DNA of 64,000 bases from RYN-230 sp963704995 (GTDB lineage: Bacteria; Actinomycetota; Actinomycetes; Streptosporangiales; Streptosporangiaceae). The position numbers and the translations under genes were made by a program. Of this stretch, positions 58,714 through 64,000 are shown one piece after another. Below the pieces are notes generated by a model. It saw nothing but the letters and a program-made list of their open reading frames with translations, made no database searches and was not told the origin of the DNA. The stretch covers positions 1,488,001-1,552,000 of the forward strand of contig CAVPIM010000009.1 in assembly GCA_963704995.1 (NCBI GenBank), written 5' to 3'. Numbering within the stretch: position 1 is the first letter of the stretch; every line of letters begins with the position of its first letter.

Positions 58714-59613
58714 ATGGCCCAGCTCGGAGCGAACCGGTACGGCAAGGCCGAGGTCCGGGTGATGCGCGTGGCCCGCGGCGCGGGTCCCGGCGGCGGGGAC
58801 GTGATCAGGGACTGGAACGTGTCCACCAGCCTGTCCGGCGACCTGTCCGCGACCCACCTGACCGGCGACAACTCCGCGGTGCTGGCCACCGACACGCAGA
58901 AGAACACGGTCTACGCGTTCGCCCGGAAACTCGGGCCGGTGCCGCCCGAGGTGCTCGCGATGGAACTCGCCGCGCACTTCGTGCGGAGCCAGCCGCAGAT
59001 CACCCGGGCCCGGGTGGCGGTGCAGGAGTACGGCTGGGCCCCGGTCGGCGAGACCCGGCACTCGTTCGCCCGGACTGGCGAGCTGACCCGGGCCTGCCGG
59101 GTCACCCGCGACTCCGGGTCAGGCGTGAGCGTGGTGGCCGGCATCGAGGACCTGATCGTGCTGAACACCACCAACTCCGAGTTCTGGGGCTTCCCGCGGG
59201 AGGAGTACACGACACTGGAGGAGACCCGGGACCGGATGCTCGCCACCGAGGTCAGCGCCTGGTGGCGGTACCGGGGGCCGGGGTCTCCGGGGTCTCCGGC
59301 GGGCCCGGGGCTGGACTGGGACGCGGCGTTCGCGGTCGCCCGGGACGCGCTGCTGTCCGCGTTCAGCGAGACCTACAGCTACTCGCTGCAGCAGACGCTG
59401 TACGCCATCGGCGAGCGGATCATCGAGGCCGTGCCGCAGGTGTGCGAGGTCCGGCTGGCGCTGCCGAACAAGCATCACTACCTGGTGGACCTGGCCCCGT
59501 TCGGGCTGGCCAACGAGAACGAGGTCTACTACCCGGGCGACCGCCCCTACGGCCTGATCGAGGGCACCGTGCTGGCCGACGACGCCCCTGACCCCGGCCC
59601 CGCCTGGACCTGA
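58714..59613 (+). CDS. pucL: urate oxidase (factor-independent urate hydroxylase)
   Basis: Uricase oxidises urate to 5-hydroxyisourate without a cofactor. The two T-fold halves show NRYGKAEVRVMRVARG, HLTGDNSAVLATDTQKNTVYAFARK (with the catalytic Thr-Asp) and VLNTTNSEFWGFPREEYTTLEETRDRMLATEVSAWWRY. The C-terminal part has TYSYSLQQTLYAIGERIIEAVPQV and LPNKHHYLVDLAPFGLANENEVYYP. At 299 residues it is full length. AAAGG lies upstream of the ATG. It is the last gene of the rightward purine operon. Confidence 0.94.
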   Translation: MAQLGANRYGKAEVRVMRVARGAGPGGGDVIRDWNVSTSLSGDLSATHLTGDNSAVLATDTQKNTVYAFARKLGPVPPEVLAMELAAHFVRSQPQITRARVAVQEYGWAPVGETRHSFARTGELTRACRVTRDSGSGVSVVAGIEDLIVLNTTNSEFWGFPREEYTTLEETRDRMLATEVSAWWRYRGPGSPGSPAGPGLDWDAAFAVARDALLSAFSETYSYSLQQTLYAIGERIIEAVPQVCEVRLALPNKHHYLVDLAPFGLANENEVYYPGDRPYGLIEGTVLADDAPDPGPAWT

Positions 59614-59671
59614 CCGGTGACCTCAGGCCCGATTCTGGCGGCGAACGGCACTTCCCCTGGATCCGTCCGGT

Positions 59672-59702
59672 GCGGATAGTGGGAGGCCGGCGCGGATAGT
59701 GG
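59672..59702. repeat. direct repeat GCGGATAGTGG, two copies
   Basis: GCGGATAGTGG occurs at 59672-59682 and 59692-59702 with a 20-bp period, just upstream of a secreted-protein gene. It may be a tandem regulator site. Confidence 0.4.
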
Positions 59703-59732
59703 CAGGGCCGCGGGTACCCAGGGAGGATTCAC

Positions 59733-60473
59733 ATGAACCGGTTCATCGCCCGGACGCTGGGAGCCGTGATAACCGCAGGCGCCGCAACGACGGCGCTGAG
59801 CATGCCCGCGGGCGCGGCGGCCCAGTCCGCTCCCAGCCCCATGCCGGTGGTCTACAACCAGTCCACGGCCGGGTACATGGCCAGCGGGTGGCGGTTCCGC
59901 TTCATCGGCGCGACGCTGAAGGTGCCCGGGCCGCAAGCCATCAAGGGGAACAACGGCCCCGCGGGGGTGTCGCTCTCCGACGGCACGCACCCGGCGGTGC
60001 TGCTGATCCAGACCGGCGGCGGGGCGGGCAGCATCACCTACGACAACGGCTCTGGCCGCGGCACCGTGCCGCTGGCGCCACGGGTCGGCGATATCCTCCG
60101 CCTCAGCATCTACCGTGACCAGGCCGCTGGCCGCGACGTGTTCGCGGTCACCGACACGTCAACGAGGCAGTCCTGGACGGCGCCAGTCGCCACGCCGGCC
60201 GGGCTCGTCTACCGGCAGGCTTCGGCTACCGCCACCGTGGACAACGCCGTGGCCGGCGCCCCGCCCACCGCGGTCCGGCTCTGGTCGTTCAGGTCGGTCC
60301 GGGTGACCAGCTACAGCGGCATCCGCGGCACGGTCGTCGGGCCCTGGGTCACCACCGAGCTCATCGACAGCCTGGATGGCACCTCCAGCAGCCAGTGGGT
60401 GCTGTTCCCGCGCCCCCCGTGGGGGGACAGCGACCAGAATTTCACCATCTGGATGCCCGAATACCCGCACTGA
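59733..60473 (+). CDS. secreted protein of unknown function
   Basis: A signal peptide MNRFIARTLGAVITAGAATTALSMPAGAAAQ leads a 215-residue mature protein rich in beta strands and Thr/Ser: VVYNQSTAGYMASGWRFRFIGATLKVP, PAVLLIQTGGGAGSITYDNGSG, DILRLSIYRDQAAGRDVFAVTDTSTRQSW and WSFRSVRVTSYSGIRGTVV. It looks like a lectin-like beta-sandwich, perhaps related to peptidase A4-like folds, but no catalytic residues are evident. It ends with WVLFPRPPWGDSDQNFTIWMPEYPH. GGGAGG lies upstream of the ATG. Function not recognised. Confidence 0.65.
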   Translation: MNRFIARTLGAVITAGAATTALSMPAGAAAQSAPSPMPVVYNQSTAGYMASGWRFRFIGATLKVPGPQAIKGNNGPAGVSLSDGTHPAVLLIQTGGGAGSITYDNGSGRGTVPLAPRVGDILRLSIYRDQAAGRDVFAVTDTSTRQSWTAPVATPAGLVYRQASATATVDNAVAGAPPTAVRLWSFRSVRVTSYSGIRGTVVGPWVTTELIDSLDGTSSSQWVLFPRPPWGDSDQNFTIWMPEYPH

Positions 60474-60508
60474 TCCGCCAGGCAGGGCGGGCATAAGGAG
60501 CCACCTTC

Positions 60509-60976
60509 CTAGGGATCAGGGGACGGGTTCTCACCGCGGGTGGCCAGGCGTTCTTCGAGAGTCCAGCAGATCCGCTGGAGTTCGTCGAGGTGGCGGGAGA
60601 ACGGGACTCGCGAGTACGCCCTCGTGGATAGCAGGTCAACCTCTGCCCCGTCGCGGCGGGTGGCCACGATGCAGAACCCGCCCCACAGGCCGCCCGGGCG
60701 CGCCACGCGAAGCTCTTCGATTTGCGGCCAGGCCAGCCGGACCGAGCGCAGCGCCCGGCGGTCGGTCAGGCCCTCGTCGGAAACGATCAGGCAGGTCTTC
60801 ATGGCCGGGATGACGCACGCCAGCAGGCCCGCGGCGACCAGGCCGGTCACCACGAGGCCGCCCTCGCGCCAGGGGCCCGTGTACCGGAACGCCCGCCAGA
60901 CTAGCCACCCGGCCAGCAGCACGAGGGACCCGGCGCGCCAGCGCCGCTCAGGCGAGACGATCCGGAAGGTCGGCAT
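60509..60976 (-). CDS. PH-domain-like membrane protein
   Basis: Two hydrophobic segments (WRAGSLVLLAGWLVWRAFRY, GGLVVTGLVAAGLLACVIPA) are followed by a bacterial PH-like region: TCLIVSDEGLTDRRALRSVRLAWPQIEELRVARPGGLWGGFCIVATRRDGAEVDLLSTRAY. At 155 residues it matches the common actinomycete PH-domain membrane proteins of unknown role. ATG 60976 is the first codon giving this layout; the longer open frame upstream shows no domain. It is convergent with the secreted-protein gene. Confidence 0.7.
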   Translation of the reverse strand: MPTFRIVSPERRWRAGSLVLLAGWLVWRAFRYTGPWREGGLVVTGLVAAGLLACVIPAMKTCLIVSDEGLTDRRALRSVRLAWPQIEELRVARPGGLWGGFCIVATRRDGAEVDLLSTRAYSRVPFSRHLDELQRICWTLEERLATRGENPSPDP

Positions 60977-61126
60977 CGGCCCTCCCGGTGAACCGCCCCC
61001 GCTCGGGCGGCTGCGGGTCCGCGGCCGCCCGGCTCTCATGCTGCCACACCACGCGGGCACCCTCATTCGCGCATCCGACGTGCAGCGGTGAAAACGGGAG
61101 GCGGCCCGCAGCCGCCCCCTGGGATC

Positions 61127-61759
61127 ATGCCTCGCGTGAGTGATGAACTGTGGTGGGCGATGCCGGTGCTGGCCGGGCGGCTGATCCGGCTGGAGCCGCT
61201 GGCGCTGGAGCACGCGCCCGGGTACCTGGCCGCCGCGGGCACCGGCGGGGAAGCCGCCGAGGTGTTCCGCTGGATGAGCCCGCCGGGCGGCGCGCTGGCC
61301 CAGCCGGTCACCCTGGAGGACGCGTCCCGGCACATCGCCGACGCCCTGGCGGCGCGGGCCCGCGGCGCCCGGCTCCCGTACGCCCAGATCGACGCGGCGA
61401 CCGGGGAGTTCGCCGGCACCACCTCGTTCTACGAGGTGAACCCGGCGCTGCGGGCGCTGGGCATCGGGCACACCTGGCTGGGACAGCGCTGGTGGCGCAC
61501 CGGGCACAACACTGAGTCGAAGCTGCTGATGATGACGTTCGCGTTCGAGACCCTGGGCGCGGTCCGGGTCGTCTGGCACACCGACATCTTCAACACCCGG
61601 TCCCAGGCCGCGATCGAGCGGCTCGGCGCGGTCCGTGAGGGGATCATGCGCAAGCACCGGCTGCGCTTCGACGGCAGCTGGCGGGACACGGTTCAGTACG
61701 CGATGACCGACGACGACTGGCCGGCCGCCAGGGCCGCGCTGACCGCCCGGCTCGGCTAG
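61127..61759 (+). CDS. GNAT-family N-acetyltransferase (RimJ/RimL-like)
   Basis: The acetyltransferase fold has LAGRLIRLEPLALEHAPGYLAAAG at the start, FAGTTSFYEVNPALRALGIGHTWLGQRWWRTGHNTESKLLMMTFAFE for acetyl-CoA binding, and VVWHTDIFNTRSQAAIERLGAVREGIMRKHRLRFDGSWRDTVQYAM, typical of RimJ/RimL-type proteins. ATG 61127 is a likely start, with GTG 61136 an alternative and GTG 61088 less likely. The 3' end overlaps the convergent RHH gene by 4 bp. The substrate is unknown. Confidence 0.85.
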   Translation: MPRVSDELWWAMPVLAGRLIRLEPLALEHAPGYLAAAGTGGEAAEVFRWMSPPGGALAQPVTLEDASRHIADALAARARGARLPYAQIDAATGEFAGTTSFYEVNPALRALGIGHTWLGQRWWRTGHNTESKLLMMTFAFETLGAVRVVWHTDIFNTRSQAAIERLGAVREGIMRKHRLRFDGSWRDTVQYAMTDDDWPAARAALTARLG

Positions 61760-62004
61760 CCCCCTGACTCGCTGAGCTGGTGACTGTCGGCGGCGGTCAG
61801 ATCACAGCCGTAGATCCGCTTCAGCCCGGCGATGACCTCCAGGGTGGGCGCCCCGAACGCCTGCTCTCCCTCGAACGCGTGCAGCACGATGCCTTCCAGC
61901 AGGTCACCCAGGGACAGGTCGAGGTACTCGGCCAGCCCCTTGAGCACCTTGAGCAGGTTGCGCTCCATCCGTACCCCGGTCTGGACACGCTCCACGGTCG
62001 TCAT
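61756..62004 (-). CDS. ribbon-helix-helix-like small protein, probable regulator
   Basis: The 82-residue product begins MTTVERVQTGVRMERNLLKVLKGLAEYLDLSLGDLLEGIVLHAFEG, with a beta strand and two helices in ribbon-helix-helix order, as in Arc/CopG-type DNA-binding proteins. ATG 62004 follows AAAGG by 5 nt. It is divergent from a SRPBCC-family gene, with a 14-bp palindrome between them covering the neighbour's start codon, so it may repress that gene. No toxin partner is apparent. Confidence 0.62.
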   Translation of the reverse strand: MTTVERVQTGVRMERNLLKVLKGLAEYLDLSLGDLLEGIVLHAFEGEQAFGAPTLEVIAGLKRIYGCDLTAADSHQLSESGG

Positions 62005-62012
62005 GTTACCTT

Positions 62013-62026
62013 TGTACCATGGTACA
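62013..62026. promoter_or_regulatory. 14-bp perfect palindrome over a start codon
   Basis: TGTACCATGGTACA (62013-62026) is fully symmetric and contains ATG 62019, the start of the SRPBCC gene. It lies 9 bp upstream of the divergent RHH gene. A protein bound here would block both genes. Confidence 0.6.
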
Positions 62027-62516
62027 TAGCTCGGCACATCCAGCCCCGCTGCCGAGGGCCCGGCTCAGCGGGTCCGTGCGGCTGCCACCCGGGTACGAAC
62101 CCGCCCTGTTCCTGTTCACCCCGCGCGGCGAGAGCCTGTGGGCCGACGGCTGGGACCCGCGCTTCCCGGCCCCGGACAGTGACGACACCGAGCCGGGCAC
62201 GGTATTCGAGACGGTGCACGGCCAGCAGCGCACGACGTGGGTGGTCTGCGCCCATGAGCCGGGCCGGTCGGTCCGCTACGCCCGCATCGCCCACGGCCGG
62301 GACGCGGGCACCGTGACCGTCACCCTGGACGACGGGACACCGCCGGGCGAGTCCCGGCTGGCCACCGTCAACTACGACCTCACCGCGCTGTCCGGCGAGG
62401 CCGCCGCCCACCTGGCCCGGTTCGCGGCGGACTATCCCCAGTTCCTGCGGCACTGGGAAGAGGCCATCGCGGCCGCCGTCACGGCCCCGTCCGCCCCCGG
62501 GGTCCCGGACGCCTGA
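62019..62516 (+). CDS. SRPBCC/START-like domain protein
   Basis: The 165-residue product has a helix-grip pattern: SGSVRLPPGYEPALFLFTPRGESLWADGWDPRFP, GTVFETVHGQQRTTWVVCAHEPGRSVRYARIAHGRDAGTVTVTL and a long C-terminal helix AAAHLARFAADYPQFLRHWEEAIAAAV. The FTP.GE..WADGWDP region is common to small actinobacterial and proteobacterial SRPBCC proteins of unknown ligand. The ATG 62019 lies in a palindrome and has no usual ribosome binding site, so the mRNA could be leaderless. A divergent RHH gene is its likely regulator. Confidence 0.72.
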   Translation: MVHSSAHPAPLPRARLSGSVRLPPGYEPALFLFTPRGESLWADGWDPRFPAPDSDDTEPGTVFETVHGQQRTTWVVCAHEPGRSVRYARIAHGRDAGTVTVTLDDGTPPGESRLATVNYDLTALSGEAAAHLARFAADYPQFLRHWEEAIAAAVTAPSAPGVPDA

Positions 62517-62591
62517 GGGCACCAGGAGCCAGCCGTGCCCGACGCCGGGACCGCGGGAGCGGTGAGCTCAGCCAGGCGCCGGGCTAGCCGC

Positions 62592-63236
62592 TCAGGTGTT
62601 CAGGTAGGCCAGGACGGCCAGCACCCGGCGGTTGTCGTCCTCGGACGCGGCCAGCCCGAGCTTGGTGAAGATGCTCGTGGTGTGCTTGCTGACCGCCTTC
62701 TCGCTGACGTAGAGCCGCTGCGCGATGGCCACGTTCGAGCGGCCCTCGGCCATCAGTCCCAGGACCTCGCGTTCCCGCGCGGACAGCCGGGTGATGGGCT
62801 CGTCACGGGAGCGGCGGCCGAGCAGCTTGGTCACCACGTCGGGATCCATCACCGTGCCGCCCGCGGCCACGGTGCGGATCGCGTCAACGAACTGGTCGTC
62901 GTTGAAGACCCGGTCCTTGAGCAGGTAGCCGACCGCCCCGGACTGGTCGGCGAGCAGCTCCCGGGCGTACAGCTGCTCGACGTACTGCGAGAGCAGCAGC
63001 ACGGGCAGGCCCGGCACCTGCTGCCGCGCGGCCAGCGCCGCCTGCAGCCCGTCGTCGGCGAAGGAGGGCGGCAGCCGGACGTCCACCACCGCGACATCGG
63101 GCCGGTGTTCCAGCAGCGCGCACAGCAGTCCGGGGGCGCTGTCCACCGACGCGGCGATCTCGAAGCCGTGCGCCGCGAGCAGCCGGGTCAGACCGTCCCT
63201 CAGCAGGAACAGGTCTTCGGCGACGACAACGCGCAC
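62592..63236 (-). CDS. NarL/LuxR-type two-component response regulator
   Basis: The receiver domain has the acidic VVVAEDLFLLRDGL, phosphoacceptor Asp in PDVAVVDVRLPPSF, VLLLSQYVE and the Lys in GYLLKDRVF. The HTH is TRLSAREREVLGLMAEGRSNVAIAQRLYVSEKAVSKHTTSIFTKLGL (about residues 145-195). At 214 residues it is normal. It overlaps the upstream kinase gene by 37 bp on the same strand, so the two form a linked pair. Confidence 0.9.
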   Translation of the reverse strand: MRVVVAEDLFLLRDGLTRLLAAHGFEIAASVDSAPGLLCALLEHRPDVAVVDVRLPPSFADDGLQAALAARQQVPGLPVLLLSQYVEQLYARELLADQSGAVGYLLKDRVFNDDQFVDAIRTVAAGGTVMDPDVVTKLLGRRSRDEPITRLSAREREVLGLMAEGRSNVAIAQRLYVSEKAVSKHTTSIFTKLGLAASEDDNRRVLAVLAYLNT

Positions 63237-64000
63237 GGCACCTCCATGGCGATCATGGTCGGCCCCCCCGGCGGGCTGCTCACCGCCAGGATGCCATCGA
63301 ACGCCGCCAGCCGCTGTTCCACCCCGCGCAGCCCGGTCCCCCGGGCCGGATCCGCCCCGCCCGCACCGTCGTCAGCCACCTGGATCCGGAGCAGGCCGCC
63401 CGCGTGCTGCATGCGGATGTGCACCTGGCGCGCGCCAGAGTGCCGCACCGCGTTGGCCAGGGCCTCGGCCACCGCGAAGTAGCAGGCGCTCTCGACCGGC
63501 GCGGCCAGCCGGCCGGGCAGGTCGATGTCCAGGTCAACCGGGAACGGGGTGTCCAGGGCGAGCGCCCGTACCGCGTGACCGAGGCCGCGGTCGGCCAGGA
63601 CCGGCGGGCAGATGCCGCGGACCAGGTCGCGCAGGTCGTTCAGGGCGCGCAGCGAGGTCTCCCTGGCCTCGGCGACCAGGGCCAGCGCGGCCTCCGGGCG
63701 GCCCGGCAGCATCCGCTCCACCGCGCGCAGGTTCATGCCCAGCGCGACCAGGCGGGCCTGGGCGCCGTCGTGCAGGTCCCGCTCGATCCGGCGCAACTCG
63801 GTGGCGGCGGCGTCCACGGCCAGCTCCCGGGTCTCGGTCAGCCGCTGCACCCGGCCCTCCAGCTCCAGGTCCCGCCCGGGAACCAGCACGGCGCGGGCGT
63901 GCGCGCCGATGGTCCGCGGCACCAGCCAGGCGGCCACCACGAGGAACGCGCTGGCCTCGGCCCCGGCCAGCATGGCCGTCTCGCGGGTGGTGACCACGAA
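63200..64000 (-). CDS. sensor histidine kinase (HisKA_3 type), 5' end beyond the window
   Basis: The visible C-terminal 266 residues contain a final membrane segment (LAGAEASAFLVVAAWLVP), a dimerisation helix with ELRRIERDLHDGAQARLVALGMNL (the His is phosphorylated), an N-box AEALANAVRHSGARQVHI and G1 VADDGAGGADPARGTGLRGVEQRL. The G2-like stretch SSPPGGPTMIAMEVP closes the ATPase domain. The frame continues in TTC at 64000-63998, so the true start is outside. It is partner to the response regulator that follows. The signal sensed is unknown. Confidence 0.88.
   Translation of the reverse strand, partial: FVVTTRETAMLAGAEASAFLVVAAWLVPRTIGAHARAVLVPGRDLELEGRVQRLTETRELAVDAAATELRRIERDLHDGAQARLVALGMNLRAVERMLPGRPEAALALVAEARETSLRALNDLRDLVRGICPPVLADRGLGHAVRALALDTPFPVDLDIDLPGRLAAPVESACYFAVAEALANAVRHSGARQVHIRMQHAGGLLRIQVADDGAGGADPARGTGLRGVEQRLAAFDGILAVSSPPGGPTMIAMEVPCALSSPKTCSC

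Noticed and set aside
61756..62516. Toxin-antitoxin module formed by the RHH protein and its neighbour
   Set aside because: The partner is divergent, 165 residues long and SRPBCC-like rather than a toxin; the pair does not have the usual co-directional overlap.

Overview
The window is GC-rich DNA with strong third-position G/C bias, GTG starts, AGGAGG-type ribosome binding sites and some apparently leaderless genes. Several families typical of filamentous actinomycetes are present: the XRE regulator with a DUF5753-type C-terminus, two DUF574-type methyltransferases, a DUF4232 secreted protein, and many LuxR, TetR and LacI regulators. It is a chromosomal accessory and catabolic region of an actinomycete. 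The genus cannot be fixed from the sequence. No rRNA, tRNA, transposase, integrase or CRISPR array was seen.

Layout. 0.4-3.3 kb: a secreted GH15 glucoamylase with two C-terminal starch-binding-like modules. 3.3-6.9 kb: an XRE regulator, a CocE-type hydrolase and a divergent TetR regulator. 7.0-10.1 kb: a two-component cluster of frameshifted kinase, degenerate kinase-like membrane protein and LuxR response regulator. 10.2-18.6 kb: an alpha-glucan locus with a GH13 glucosidase, an ABC sugar importer, a LacI regulator and a secreted GH87-like alpha-1,3-glucanase. 18.7-21.2 kb: a LuxR regulator, a small protein and a DUF574 methyltransferase. 21.2-26.6 kb: a LacI-controlled operon of two Gfo/Idh/MocA dehydrogenases and two TIM-barrel isomerase/epimerases. 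26.7-40.1 kb: mixed genes including an orphan NitT/TauT-like binding protein, an SDR/TetR pair, methyltransferases, an amidase, an MpaB-type oxygenase, an ABC exporter/TetR operon behind a 56-bp perfect palindrome, a LysM/lysozyme-like protein and a NUDIX hydrolase.

40.2-47.5 kb holds an organosulfur-scavenging operon: SsuD, SfnG, two acyl-CoA-dehydrogenase-like flavoproteins, an FMN reductase and an AmiS/UreI-type channel, with a divergent LysR regulator. Every enzyme gene in it is broken by frameshifts, at least eleven in 4.6 kb, against about four in the rest of the window. This is either local sequence error or real decay. 47.5-50.3 kb carries divergent PfkB and BadF kinases and a second DUF574 methyltransferase.

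50.3-59.6 kb is a near-complete purine degradation cluster: xanthine dehydrogenase (FAD subunit plus a fused FeS-molybdenum subunit), uricase, HIU hydrolase, OHCU decarboxylase, allantoinase, allantoicase and an 8-oxoguanine-deaminase-like enzyme. Together they would convert (hypo)xanthine to ureidoglycolate and urea. Its divergent promoter region holds a 40-bp perfect palindrome.

59.7-64 kb: a secreted protein of unknown function, a PH-domain-like membrane protein, a GNAT acetyltransferase, a ribbon-helix-helix/SRPBCC divergent pair sharing a 14-bp palindrome over a start codon, and a NarL-type two-component system cut off by the right edge.

No wholly new system is claimed. The best leads are the regulatory palindromes (35.2, 52.8 and 62.0 kb), the decayed or mis-sequenced sulfur operon with its channel gene, and the duplicated dehydrogenase/isomerase operon.
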